A stretch of 64,000 nucleotides of DNA, from NCBI GenBank assembly GCA_024346835.1, contig AP024867.1:434001-498000 (forward strand). The letters are read 5' to 3'. Of this stretch, positions 35,546-44,579 are shown one piece after another. A model generated the notes under the pieces. The model worked only from the letters and a program-made list of their open reading frames with translations, made no database searches and had not been told where the DNA came from. The position numbers and the translations under genes are program-made. The DNA is from Vibrio comitans. Its GTDB lineage: Bacteria; Pseudomonadota; Gammaproteobacteria; Enterobacterales; Vibrionaceae. Numbering within the stretch: the first letter of the stretch is position 1; the number at the start of each line of letters is the position of its first letter.

Positions 35546-36523
35546 ATGAATAATAAAACCCTACCACTTGCCACTTATCTACCTAACGTCAGTCAGCTAT
35601 CTTATGGCTGTATGGGTTTAGGTGGTGGATGGAATAACACACCAGTAAGGTCAAGCGACGTCACTCAAACACGCAGCATCATTGATACCGCCCTTGAAAG
35701 TGGCATCAACTTATTTGACCACGCTGATATCTATACCTTTGGTAAAGCAGAGCAAGCCTTTGGCAAGGTACTAAAGCAAGATCCTACCCTGCGTAACTCC
35801 CTTTATCTCCAGTCAAAATGTGGCATTCGATTTGCTGACCAAGATGCAGCTAAGCGCTATGACTTCTCATCGCAATGGATCTTGGCATCGGTAGAGAATA
35901 TTCTTCGTCGCCTTAACACCGAATACCTCGATACTTTGCTACTTCACCGCCCTGATCCATTGATGGAAACCGATGAAGTGGCTCAAGCTTTTGCTCAGCT
36001 ACACCAATCAGGCAAAGTAAAGCACTTTGGCGTTTCCAATATGAACCAACATCAGATGCGTTACCTTCAATCTGCGCTAGATCAGCCCCTTGTCATCAAC
36101 CAATTGGAAATGAGCCTAGCAAAATTAGACTTTGTACAAGATGGCATCATGGCTCAAAACCACCAAGGTCAGCATTCTAACTTCGATACTGGGACTATTG
36201 AATACAGCCAAGCCAATGGGATTCAGTTGCAATCATGGGGCTCTTTAGCTCAAGGAAAATTCAGCAGCCGAGGCCTTAAAGATGACTGCCCTGTTGTGCG
36301 CAATACCGCCCACTATGTTGGACAGCTTGCCGAAGAACACTCTGTTAGCAGTGAGGCGATTGTTCTTTCCTTTCTAACGCGCCATCCAGCTAACATTCAG
36401 CCGGTAATCGGCACAACGAACTTGGATAGAATCAAGGCCTGTGCACAGGTCAATCAAGTGCAGCTAACTCATAGTCAATGGTTTACCTTGCTCGAAAAGA
36501 GCTTAGGCAACGAAATACCATAA
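35546..36523 (+). CDS. Aldo/keto reductase
   Basis: A 325-residue NADPH-dependent oxidoreductase of the YdhF/AKR11-like type. The catalytic tetrad is visible: Asp and Tyr in DHADIYTFGKAEQAFG (about 58-73), Lys in LQSKCGIRF (about 92), His in LLLHRPDPLM (about 134). The C-terminal NADP-binding region reads IQPVIGTTNLDRI. It is first of three genes with a GlcG-like and a VOC protein. The carbonyl substrate is unknown. Confidence 0.92.
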   Translation: MNNKTLPLATYLPNVSQLSYGCMGLGGGWNNTPVRSSDVTQTRSIIDTALESGINLFDHADIYTFGKAEQAFGKVLKQDPTLRNSLYLQSKCGIRFADQDAAKRYDFSSQWILASVENILRRLNTEYLDTLLLHRPDPLMETDEVAQAFAQLHQSGKVKHFGVSNMNQHQMRYLQSALDQPLVINQLEMSLAKLDFVQDGIMAQNHQGQHSNFDTGTIEYSQANGIQLQSWGSLAQGKFSSRGLKDDCPVVRNTAHYVGQLAEEHSVSSEAIVLSFLTRHPANIQPVIGTTNLDRIKACAQVNQVQLTHSQWFTLLEKSLGNEIP

Positions 36524-36536
36524 AGGAGTGAACTTC

Positions 36537-36941
36537 ATGTTAAACCACGAAATCGCTCATGAGCTGCTGAACAAAGCTGAGCAAGTCGCCATACAAAGAA
36601 AGGTCGCTATTGCTGTCAGTATCTGCGACACCCATGGCGAACTTATCGCATTTTCACGTATGGATGGGGTTAGTGTACAAGCTGGCTTACTTGCGCAAAA
36701 CAAAGCCTATACCTCAGCGCGAGATAGGCAGCCGAGTGGCAATCTAGGTGCATGGGCTAGAGAAACAGGAAAACAACTGAGTTATTGGACTGACCCTAAA
36801 ATCACCGGCTTCATGGGAGGCCTACCAATCGAAAAAGGCGGATCTGTCATTGGAGGCATCGGCATTAGCGGACTGTCTGAAAGTGACGATGAAGCGCTTG
36901 CAAAGCAAGTACTCAGCCAATTCTCCCTGACGTCAGATTAA
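36537..36941 (+). CDS. GlcG/HbpS-like protein
   Basis: I start at ATG 36537, nine bases after AAGGAG, giving 134 residues. It matches the GlcG/HbpS (DUF336) family: VAISICDTHGELIAFSRMDG near the start and GGLPIEKGGSVIGGIGISG (about 94-112). Some members bind haem or corrinoids; others accompany oxidoreductases without known role. It follows the aldo/keto reductase by 13 bases and is surely co-transcribed. Confidence 0.88.
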   Translation: MLNHEIAHELLNKAEQVAIQRKVAIAVSICDTHGELIAFSRMDGVSVQAGLLAQNKAYTSARDRQPSGNLGAWARETGKQLSYWTDPKITGFMGGLPIEKGGSVIGGIGISGLSESDDEALAKQVLSQFSLTSD

Positions 36942-37022
36942 TCCTATTGAACACTGACATTCTGCCAACTTGTGCATAAGCTTATACCAATCGTAACAAA
37001 CACATTTAGAGGAGTTGCAGCC

Positions 37023-37403
37023 ATGGCCAAAAATCCCGTTGCTTGGTTCGAGATCTATGTTGATGATATGCCTCGAGCTATCGCTTTTTACCAAAGCGTG
37101 TTTAATGTCCAGTTAGAAAAAATGGACAACCCCAGCGCCAATGAAATCGAAATGTGGAGCTTTCCCTCTAACATGGAGCAATACGGCGTTACTGGTGCCT
37201 TGGCTAAGATGAATGGAGTATCAGCCGGTAGTGGAGGAACCTTGGTGTATTTCTCTTGTGATGATTGCGCCATAGAAGAAGCGAGAGTTGCCAGCTCTGG
37301 CGGCAGCATCCAGCAGCCCAAAATGGCTATTGGAGAATACGGGTTTATGACACTAGCGACAGATACCGAAGGCAATATGTTCGGTTTACACTCTATGAGC
37401 TAA
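37023..37403 (+). CDS. VOC-family (glyoxalase/dioxygenase fold) protein
   Basis: I start at ATG 37023 (MAKNPVAWFEIYVDDM), preceded by AGGAG, giving 126 residues; the longer frame adds an implausible 17 residues. The two beta-alpha-beta-beta-beta modules of the vicinal oxygen chelate fold are seen: WFEIYVDDMPRAIAFYQSVF and GGTLVYFSCDDCAIEEARVASSGG, ending FMTLATDTEGNMFGLHS. Metal-dependent enzyme or binding protein of unknown substrate. Probably last in the operon. Confidence 0.88.
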   Translation: MAKNPVAWFEIYVDDMPRAIAFYQSVFNVQLEKMDNPSANEIEMWSFPSNMEQYGVTGALAKMNGVSAGSGGTLVYFSCDDCAIEEARVASSGGSIQQPKMAIGEYGFMTLATDTEGNMFGLHSMS

Positions 37404-37405
37404 TT

Positions 37406-37441
37406 AAAGCCGCTCAAAGCAATCACGCTTTGAGCAGTTTA
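37406..37441 (+). terminator. Terminator after the VOC gene
   Basis: GCTCAAAGC / GCTTTGAGC with a six-base loop, flanked by A- and T-rich ends, just past the stop codon. Confidence 0.8.
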
Positions 37442-37482
37442 ACTTTCCTAAACTGAGACTATTAATTTGCACCCCTTCCAAC

Positions 37483-37839
37483 CTAGGATTTAAATCGTAT
37501 CGCAACCGCTGTCGCTTTACCCTTTTCAAAGCCCGTACTGTTGTCGCCAACAAAGCCCCATGTACTCTCATCAACAGATCGCACAATGATGGCATCAGCC
37601 CCCATTTTGTAGGCCTTTTCTTGTAGCTTAATCAACATACCTTCATTACTTCTGTCATGAAATATCGTTTGCCCAGTCTGCGTTGAAACGAGCCCCAGCT
37701 CCTCATATTGCTGCTGGCTCGGTGCGGTATAAAAGACTTGCACTTTTGATGCTTGATCACTTGTTACCACGGTGGTTTTAGCGCATCCAGTGAACAGAAG
37801 CGTAAGCAATAATGAAGTTAAAACTGCCTTAAATCTCAT
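37483..37839 (-). CDS. Small lipoprotein, DUF4156/RcsF-like fold
   Basis: A 118-residue protein with lipobox FTGC (Cys19) after a hydrophobic signal. The remainder, VQVFYTAPSQQQYEELGLVS and LQEKAYKMGADAIIVRSVDES, follows the pattern of YbjQ/DUF4156-type small envelope domains. Function unknown. It converges on the VOC gene and is monocistronic. Confidence 0.75.
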   Translation of the reverse strand: MRFKAVLTSLLLTLLFTGCAKTTVVTSDQASKVQVFYTAPSQQQYEELGLVSTQTGQTIFHDRSNEGMLIKLQEKAYKMGADAIIVRSVDESTWGFVGDNSTGFEKGKATAVAIRFKS

Positions 37840-38209
37840 AGAAAATACCTAATATCAGTGTATAGCTGCTGAGCGCCTTACAGTAAAAACGCTCCAATTT
37901 AATTCAGCATACTCCACAGCCATACCATCAACGAATGCATTTTGCAGGGTTAAACCCTTCAAAGTGGAGTTATATCTGATATTAATCTAAGTCATTATCT
38001 TGATGCGGTATTTGCCATTAATCTTCAGTGCTTTTTATAAGCAGGGCAAAGCTAGGCTCTAGTTTTTTGTGAGCACAAACCGCAGATAGTGCGATGCAAA
38101 TAAAAACGCAACACTAGTATCACGTATCTGCAATCAATGCCTCCTAACATGCCTGACTCACAATAAGAACGATAAGTTTCACCTTTTAATAACTTGATTA
38201 AATAACCCT
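37840..38209. other. 370-base region without a gene
   Basis: I see only a short palindrome, AGGGTTAAACCCT (37946-37958), and AT-rich promoter-like sequence for the two flanking divergent small genes. Nothing else can be supported. Confidence 0.4.
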
Positions 38210-38458
38210 ATGATTAAGAAAAAACATCCATTAGATACCCAAATCATTCAACTGCTTCAGCAGCAAGGTTTGATAAAAAGCGAAGCCAATGCTCGACTTA
38301 AGCGAGAGGTATATCAGCTGAAACCGGATGAGGTAAGTAAGATCCATAACTATGCGAACCACTTTGGCATGAAGGCTAAAGGCACCATGATAGAAGAGAT
38401 CTTAGAGGTACGCAGAGAGGCAATGATTTCGTCAATATCGAGCGCCTCACTAGCATAA
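38210..38458 (+). CDS. Small hypothetical protein
   Basis: An 82-residue hydrophilic protein, largely helical. It opens with KHPLDTQIIQLLQQQGLIKSEANARLK and continues KPDEVSKIHNYANHFGMKAKGTMIEEILEVRREA. There is no signal peptide or membrane segment. The two helical halves resemble a compact DNA- or protein-binding module but I recognise no family. A strong bidirectional terminator follows directly, supporting a real short gene. Confidence 0.6.
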   Translation: MIKKKHPLDTQIIQLLQQQGLIKSEANARLKREVYQLKPDEVSKIHNYANHFGMKAKGTMIEEILEVRREAMISSISSASLA

Positions 38459-38460
38459 AT

Positions 38461-38490
38461 AAGAAAGCCCAGTAAAAACTGGGCTTTAAT
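38461..38490. terminator. Bidirectional terminator
   Basis: AAAGCCCAGT / ACTGGGCTTT with loop AAAA lies between the small hypothetical gene and the end of gabT; T-rich ends on both strands. Confidence 0.88.
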
Positions 38491-38515
38491 CAAACTGTAT
38501 ATAGACGAGAGATAA

Positions 38516-39793
38516 TTAAGATTGAGTCACTTCTAGAATAATATTCTCTAATTTTTCTAGACCTTCAACCAGCACCTCTGACTCTATCGTCAATGGCGGT
38601 AGCAATCGCACAACGTTCGCCTTCACACCGCAAGATAACAAGATAACACCATTTTCTTGTGCCTTGCCGATCACCGCTTTAGTCACGTCCGGAAGCGGAG
38701 CGCCGCTATTAGGGTCGGTAAACTCTATAGCCATCATCGCGCCAGTAGTACGAACCTCTCCAATAGAAGGCACTTGTTGCTGAAGCTTGGTCATATGAGC
38801 ATTAACGATCTCACCAATGCCATTTGCCTTATTACACAAATCTTCTTCTTCAATGATCTTTAGCACTTCTAAACCCGCCACACACGCTAGTGGTGAACCT
38901 GCATAAGTGCCCCCTAAACCGCCTGGTTGCGCTGCATCCATAATCTCAGATTTACCAACTACCGCAGAAATAGGGAAACCACCAGCAATACCCTTTGCTA
39001 AAGTCATCATATCCGGTTCAATGCCCAAGTGCTCAGTCGCGAACATTTTACCTGTGCGAGCAAAACCCGTTTGAATTTCATCAGCAATCAGTGCAATACC
39101 ATGTTTGTCACATAGCTGACGCAGTGCCTGTGCAAACTCAGCAGGTGCTTGATAAAAACCACCTTCACCTTGTACAGGTTCAAAAATAATCGCAGCAACA
39201 CGAGAAGGTTCGATATCACAGCTAAACAAATCTTCCAGTGCCTGCATGCTTTGCTCAACAGTAATGCCATGAAAAGCATTTGGGTAAGGTGCATGGAAGA
39301 TCTCACCAGGGAATGGGCCAAAGCCTGCTTTGTATGGCGCTATCTTACCCGTCAGACCCATAGTCAGATTAGTTCTACCGTGAAAGCCACCCTTGAATGC
39401 AATCACACCACTGCGGCCAGTTTTTGCACGAGCAATCTTCACCGCGTTCTCAACAGCCTCTGCACCTGTGGTTAGAAAAATCGCTTTCTTCTCAGAATCT
39501 CCAGGAACCAATTGAGTCAATTTTTCAGCAAGTTCAATAAAAGGCGCGTAAGGAGTCACCATGGCACAAGTATGAGAGAAGTTATCTAACTGATTCTTTA
39601 CAGCTTCAGTAATTCGAGGGTGTGAATGCCCTGTATTCGTTACTGCGATGCCTGCGGCAAAATCGATATATTTATTCCCTTCTACATCCCACACATGTGC
39701 ATTTTCAGCACGTTCTACATAGAGTGGGTATACAGCGCCCATACCTTGGGCGATAACTTGGCTTCTTCTTTGGTGTAGCTGTTGATTGGTCAT
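38516..39793 (-). CDS. gabT: 4-aminobutyrate aminotransferase
   Basis: A 425-residue class III PLP aminotransferase. The PLP lysine lies in TLAKGIAGGFPIS (about 268), with IADEIQTGFARTG upstream holding the cofactor-binding Asp. TTGAEAVENAVKIARAKTGR and GFHGRTNLTMGLTG match GABA transaminases. It converts GABA and 2-oxoglutarate to succinate semialdehyde and glutamate. It is the last gene of the polyamine operon, 15 bases after gabD. Confidence 0.94.
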   Translation of the reverse strand: MTNQQLHQRRSQVIAQGMGAVYPLYVERAENAHVWDVEGNKYIDFAAGIAVTNTGHSHPRITEAVKNQLDNFSHTCAMVTPYAPFIELAEKLTQLVPGDSEKKAIFLTTGAEAVENAVKIARAKTGRSGVIAFKGGFHGRTNLTMGLTGKIAPYKAGFGPFPGEIFHAPYPNAFHGITVEQSMQALEDLFSCDIEPSRVAAIIFEPVQGEGGFYQAPAEFAQALRQLCDKHGIALIADEIQTGFARTGKMFATEHLGIEPDMMTLAKGIAGGFPISAVVGKSEIMDAAQPGGLGGTYAGSPLACVAGLEVLKIIEEEDLCNKANGIGEIVNAHMTKLQQQVPSIGEVRTTGAMMAIEFTDPNSGAPLPDVTKAVIGKAQENGVILLSCGVKANVVRLLPPLTIESEVLVEGLEKLENIILEVTQS

Positions 39794-39808
39794 TGTTCTG
39801 TCCCTTTA

Positions 39809-41236
39809 TTAATTGCCGCCGAAGCAGAGGTATTTGATGTCCATGTATTCATCAATGCCTTGCTTAGCACCTTCACGTCCAATACCCGATTGTTTGACCC
39901 CGCCAAAAGGCGCGACCTCTGTAGAAATTATTCCATCGTTAATACCGACCATGCCGTATTGCAGCGCTTCAGCTACTTTCCAAACACGGTGGACGTTTTG
40001 GCTATAAAAATAAGAAGCTAGGCCATAAATCGTATCGTTGGCCATCTCGATAAGCTCTTCATCAGTATCAAAACGAATCACAGGTGCAACAGGCCCAAAG
40101 ATCTCCTGAGACACGATATCCATATTGTGCTTAACATGTTTCAAAATCACAGGCTGTAGATACAACCCAGACAATTCTTCGATACTCGACGTCGGCTCTG
40201 CGCCCTGTTCAATCGCCTTTTTAACTAACGATTGAATATTGTTTTTCGCCGCCTGATTAATAACAGGACCAATATTGACGCCCTCTTGCATACCGTTTCC
40301 AACCTTAAGGGCACGAACGGCAGTATCAAATTTAGAAACGAAGGCATCGTAGACCTTACTGTGGACATAAAAACGATTTGCACAGACACAGGTTTGTCCC
40401 GCATTACGAAACTTAGACACCATAGCTCCAGCAACGGCACTATCAATATCGGCATCATCAAACACAATAAATGGGGCGTTCCCGCCTAGCTCCATAGACG
40501 TGCGTTTCACATCACCAGCGCTTTGCTGCATCAGCAGTCGGCCAACACGTGTCGAGCCGGTAAATGAAAGCTTACGGATTGTTGGGTGAGTGGTGAATAT
40601 ATCCCCCACTTCAGCTGCTTGTTTACCTAGCACTATGATGAGTAGGTCTTTTGGCACTCCTGCTTCATAGGCAAGCTCTGCCATAGCAAACGCGGAAAGT
40701 GGCGTATCCTCTGCGGGTTTGATCAACATGCTACATCCCGCAGCTAAAGCGGGCGCGGCTTTACGTGTAATCATTGCAATAGGGAAGTTCCATGGCGTAA
40801 TCGCCGCTGTCACACCGACAGGTTGTCGAATAGTCAGCAAGCGTTTGTCACCACTAGGTGCTGGAATAGTCTCGCCATAGGTGCGCTTTGCTTCTTCAGC
40901 AAACCACTGGATAAAGCTTGCACCATACATCACCTCACCCTTAGCCTCAGCTAACGGCTTCCCTTGTTCAAGGGTCATCAAACGAGCAAGATCATCTTGA
41001 TTGTCCAGAAGCAATTGATACCACTGCTGCAACACGGCAGAGCGTGCTTTTGCCGGTTGCTCCGCCCAAGATTGCTGAGCAAGCTTTGAGCGCTCAATAG
41101 CATCAAGGATCTCATCTTTTGATGTTATCGGCGCATACCCAATACACTCACCGGTCGCCGGGTTATTAACCGCAATACTATTGGCCGACTCTGAGACCAT
41201 GAAAGAGAGCAGTTTTTTATTGTTAATAAGGTGCAT
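39809..41236 (-). CDS. gabD: Succinate-semialdehyde dehydrogenase, NAD(P)-dependent
   Basis: A 475-residue aldehyde dehydrogenase. Active-site Cys lies in NAGQTCVCANRFYV (about 285) and Glu in MELGGNAPFIV (about 250). The nucleotide fold is seen in FTGSTRVGRLL. GQTCVCANRF is typical of GabD. It oxidises succinate semialdehyde to succinate for the TCA cycle, after gabT in the pathway though upstream in the operon. An alternative start at residue 13 (MVSESANS) is possible. Confidence 0.93.
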   Translation of the reverse strand: MHLINNKKLLSFMVSESANSIAVNNPATGECIGYAPITSKDEILDAIERSKLAQQSWAEQPAKARSAVLQQWYQLLLDNQDDLARLMTLEQGKPLAEAKGEVMYGASFIQWFAEEAKRTYGETIPAPSGDKRLLTIRQPVGVTAAITPWNFPIAMITRKAAPALAAGCSMLIKPAEDTPLSAFAMAELAYEAGVPKDLLIIVLGKQAAEVGDIFTTHPTIRKLSFTGSTRVGRLLMQQSAGDVKRTSMELGGNAPFIVFDDADIDSAVAGAMVSKFRNAGQTCVCANRFYVHSKVYDAFVSKFDTAVRALKVGNGMQEGVNIGPVINQAAKNNIQSLVKKAIEQGAEPTSSIEELSGLYLQPVILKHVKHNMDIVSQEIFGPVAPVIRFDTDEELIEMANDTIYGLASYFYSQNVHRVWKVAEALQYGMVGINDGIISTEVAPFGGVKQSGIGREGAKQGIDEYMDIKYLCFGGN

Positions 41237-41280
41237 AGAACTAACCTCTAAATCCTTTTTGTTTGCGCATCGGTCTATCG

Positions 41281-42363
41281 TTACGCTGGTATTTGCTGAG
41301 TAATACAGTGGATATTGCCACCGCCAAGTAGTACTTCCCTTGATGGTATGCCGACGATTCGATATTTTGGCAATGCTCGCTGAAGAATATCGATGGCTAT
41401 TTGGTCTGTTGACTCATCAAGCAGTGGTAGAAATATATGGCCATTAACCATTAAGAAATTGGCATAAGAAGCACTTAGCCTCTCACCTGCTTCTCGAGTC
41501 ATGCCGTCGCTAGCCTCTATACCCGATGCCTCTTCTTCTTTGTAGAATAGAGGGCCAGGTGTAGGAAGACGGATAATTTCTATTTCCCTGCCTTTAGCAT
41601 CACGTTGAGCTAACAGACTGCTTTCAGCCTCACGGGATAATGCGTACTGCGGATCTTTTGGATCATCAGTCCAACTAAGTACAACCTTAGCCGGAGCAAT
41701 CACATGTAGCAGGTTATCTACATGGCCATCTGTTTCATCGTTAAACAAGCCATTGGGCACCCAGATTACCTTCTCAATACCAAGATATTGCTGCAGCTTA
41801 CTCTCAATTTGTTGGCGACTCAGTTCAGGGTTACGCCCTGGACTAAGAAGACATTCTTCAGTGGTATAAAGCGTCCCTTCACCATCGGTGTGGATTGCAC
41901 CACCCTCTAATACAAAAGGCGCATTATAATGATCAAGGCCTATGGCATCACACACAGCGGATGCAACAAGATCATCTTGGCTCCAGTCATCGTACAAGCC
42001 GTTGTACTCACCACCCCATGCATTGAACTTCCAGCTGATACCTCGGCGCTCTCCCTCGTTATTAACAACGATTGTTGGGCCAATATCTCGCATCCAAGCA
42101 TCATTGAAAGGAATCTCAAATAGCTTGATTTCCGGCTTAAGCAATTCACGAGCCTGTTGAAGTTGCGCCTGATTGACTGCCACGTTCACAGGTACGACTT
42201 CGGATATTGCATTGGCAATACGCGCAAAGGTCTTCTGTGCTGGCAATGCATTATCACGCCAATTGTCGCGACGCTCAGGCCAAGCTAGCCAAACTTCGCC
42301 AATGGCTTTAAATTCCGCAGGAAAATAATACCCGTCATTGCTTGGTGTTGTGGTGAGTTTCAT
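41281..42363 (-). CDS. aguA: Agmatine deiminase
   Basis: A 360-residue guanidino-group modifying enzyme. The family motifs are FNAWGGEYNG, APFVLEGGAIHTDGEGTLYTTEECLL and the C-terminal GGGNIHCITQQIP with the nucleophilic Cys. It hydrolyses agmatine to N-carbamoylputrescine and ammonia. It lies 10 bases after aguB; the two enzymes act in sequence. Confidence 0.95.
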   Translation of the reverse strand: MKLTTTPSNDGYYFPAEFKAIGEVWLAWPERRDNWRDNALPAQKTFARIANAISEVVPVNVAVNQAQLQQARELLKPEIKLFEIPFNDAWMRDIGPTIVVNNEGERRGISWKFNAWGGEYNGLYDDWSQDDLVASAVCDAIGLDHYNAPFVLEGGAIHTDGEGTLYTTEECLLSPGRNPELSRQQIESKLQQYLGIEKVIWVPNGLFNDETDGHVDNLLHVIAPAKVVLSWTDDPKDPQYALSREAESSLLAQRDAKGREIEIIRLPTPGPLFYKEEEASGIEASDGMTREAGERLSASYANFLMVNGHIFLPLLDESTDQIAIDILQRALPKYRIVGIPSREVLLGGGNIHCITQQIPA

Positions 42364-42373
42364 TGCCGCTCTC

Positions 42374-43240
42374 CTACACAGATAGTTTAGCTACGTCTGT
42401 ATATAGTTCAGGGCGACGGTCTCGGAAGAGTCCCCACGCGTGACGCGCTTGAGTCGCTTCTTGCAAGTCGATCTCTGCATAGATAATGGCTTCACCCTCA
42501 CGTGGTGCTTCCGCTATCTTCCCGCCCGTGTGGTCAGTGATAAATGAAGATCCATAAAAGGTCGTCTCAATGCCGTCGTCCAATTCAACACCTACTCGGT
42601 TAGACGCGATTACTGGTACTAGGTTTGCAGCAGAGTGTCCCTGCATTGTACGTTGCCAGTGATCACGAGAATCCAATGTTGGGTCTTGAGGCTCACTGCC
42701 GATAGCAGTTGGGTAGAAAATCGCTTCTGCACCTTGTAGTGCTAGGGTACGAGCTAACTCTGGGAACCATTGATCCCAGCAAATACCAGCGCCAAAACGG
42801 CCAAACTGTGTATCCCATACCTTCATGCCTGTATCGCCAGGGCTAAAGTAATATTTTTCGCTATAACCTGGGCCATCTGGGATGTGGGATTTACGATAGT
42901 TATCTAACACTGTACCGTCGGCATCAATCATCACTAGCGAGTTAAAGAAGCAATTACCTGCTTTTTCAAAGTAGCTAACAGGGATAACAACACCTAGCTC
43001 TTTAGCAAGTTTGCTCATCTCAGCGATGAGATGTGATTTTTCCGTTTCTTCTGCCAACTCAAAATACTTTGCAGCCTGTACCTTACAAAAGTAAGGCGCA
43101 GCAAATAGCTCTTGAGGCACGACAACATTAGCGCCATTTTCAGCGGCTTCACGAATAGCGGCTTTCGCTTTCTCAAGGTTTGCCTCAAGATCCCAGCTCT
43201 TAGTCAATTGCAACGCTGCAAACTTAACGATTCTGCTCAT
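42374..43240 (-). CDS. aguB: N-carbamoylputrescine amidase
   Basis: A 288-residue nitrilase-superfamily enzyme. The Glu-Lys-Cys triad sits in VPQELFAAPYF (Glu about 43), NYRKSHIPDG (Lys about 116) and GICWDQWFPE (Cys about 153). It turns N-carbamoylputrescine into putrescine, CO2 and ammonia. Upstream of aguA in the same operon, 16 bases after puuB. Confidence 0.95.
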   Translation of the reverse strand: MSRIVKFAALQLTKSWDLEANLEKAKAAIREAAENGANVVVPQELFAAPYFCKVQAAKYFELAEETEKSHLIAEMSKLAKELGVVIPVSYFEKAGNCFFNSLVMIDADGTVLDNYRKSHIPDGPGYSEKYYFSPGDTGMKVWDTQFGRFGAGICWDQWFPELARTLALQGAEAIFYPTAIGSEPQDPTLDSRDHWQRTMQGHSAANLVPVIASNRVGVELDDGIETTFYGSSFITDHTGGKIAEAPREGEAIIYAEIDLQEATQARHAWGLFRDRRPELYTDVAKLSV

Positions 43241-43256
43241 GTAATGTCCTTATTTG

Positions 43257-44534
43257 TTAGATAGCTAATTTGTCACGAAGGTTGTAATACGCCGCGCCCA
43301 TCGCCGTAAATGGAATTTGGAAGTGGCGACCGCCTGGGAATGAAGGGTGTCTTAATGCAGCAAAAGCATCAAATCGCTCAGCATGTCCAGTTAGGGCTTC
43401 TGCCAGTAACTTTCCTGCTAGGTGAGTACAAGTCACGCCATGGCCGCTATACCCTTGCAGGTAATAGACATTGTCGGCAAACGAACCAAACTGTGGCATA
43501 CGTGAGTAGGTCAGTAGGAAGTTACCCGTCCATTGATAATCGATACCGATACCCTTTAATTGAGGGAAAATCGATTCCATTTTTGGACGAAGCAAAGATT
43601 CAATATCTTTTGGATCTCTCGCGCCATACACAACGCCACCACCAAACAACAAACGCTTATCAGCGCTCAAACGGAAGTAATCAAGCAGGTAATTACAATC
43701 TTCTACACAGTAATCACTTGGTAGGATGGTTTTCAGTTGTTCGTCAGTTAACTGCTCTGTAGCCACAACTTGAGTGCCGCAAGGAATCGCTTTATTGCTG
43801 ATATTTGGAGCAAGACCGCCAAGGTAAGCGTTACCCGCCAGGACTAGGTACTTAGACTTAACGCTACCTGTTGCTGTGCGAGCGATAGGGTTTGCACCTT
43901 TTTCAATAGAGGTAACTGCTGACTGTTCAAAGATCTGTCCGCCTAGAGAGACAAACGCGGCTGCCTCACCCAGCGCAAGTTTCAGCGGGTGAATGTGTCC
44001 ACCACGCATATCAAGCAGGCCACCTACGTAAGCATCGGTACCCACTGCAGATTCAACCTCTGAAGCATCTAGGATTGAAAGCTGGTCATTGCCATAACGT
44101 TCCCAGTTTTTTTTATGATGCTCTAGTCCTTTGAATTGCTTAGGGTTTAATGCAGTAAACAGGCCACCTTGTTTTAAATCGCAGTTAATCTGATATTTGT
44201 CTACAAGGCCACGAATAATATCGCCACCTTCAAAGATCATGTCACACAGTTGTTTTGCCTGCTTTTCACCGTAACGACTTTCAATAACATCTACATCACG
44301 ACTGTAGCTATTCACAATCTGGCCACCATTGCGGCCCGTTGCGCCAAAGCCAACTTTAGCACTTTCTAAAACAACAACCTTGAAACCTTTCTCTGCAAGA
44401 TGCAGCGCTGAAGATAAGCCAGAGAATCCAGCACCCACGACACACACATCACATTCAATGTTGTCCTGTAACTGAGGGTATTCAACAATGTTATTTATCG
44501 AATTGGCGTAAAACGAATCGGTATGTTTGTTCAT
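43257..44534 (-). CDS. puuB: Gamma-glutamylputrescine oxidase
   Basis: A 425-residue FAD-dependent amine oxidase of the DAO fold. The N-terminal dinucleotide motif is VCVVGAGFSGLSSALHLAEKG (about 29-49) with NGGQIVNSYSRD after it; the C-terminal YYLQGYSGHGVTCTHLAGKLLAE closes the FAD site. It oxidises gamma-glutamylputrescine to the gamma-glutamyl aldehyde with release of ammonia and H2O2. It follows puuC by 45 bases. Confidence 0.93.
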   Translation of the reverse strand: MNKHTDSFYANSINNIVEYPQLQDNIECDVCVVGAGFSGLSSALHLAEKGFKVVVLESAKVGFGATGRNGGQIVNSYSRDVDVIESRYGEKQAKQLCDMIFEGGDIIRGLVDKYQINCDLKQGGLFTALNPKQFKGLEHHKKNWERYGNDQLSILDASEVESAVGTDAYVGGLLDMRGGHIHPLKLALGEAAAFVSLGGQIFEQSAVTSIEKGANPIARTATGSVKSKYLVLAGNAYLGGLAPNISNKAIPCGTQVVATEQLTDEQLKTILPSDYCVEDCNYLLDYFRLSADKRLLFGGGVVYGARDPKDIESLLRPKMESIFPQLKGIGIDYQWTGNFLLTYSRMPQFGSFADNVYYLQGYSGHGVTCTHLAGKLLAEALTGHAERFDAFAALRHPSFPGGRHFQIPFTAMGAAYYNLRDKLAI

Positions 44535-44579
44535 TACAATATTCCTTATCTAGTCAGTGACAACCCAACTCTTGCGAGC

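Noticed and set aside
43310..43762. 150-codon plus-strand open frame opposite puuB
   Set aside because: Antisense to the conserved FAD oxidase; no domain and no ribosome site.
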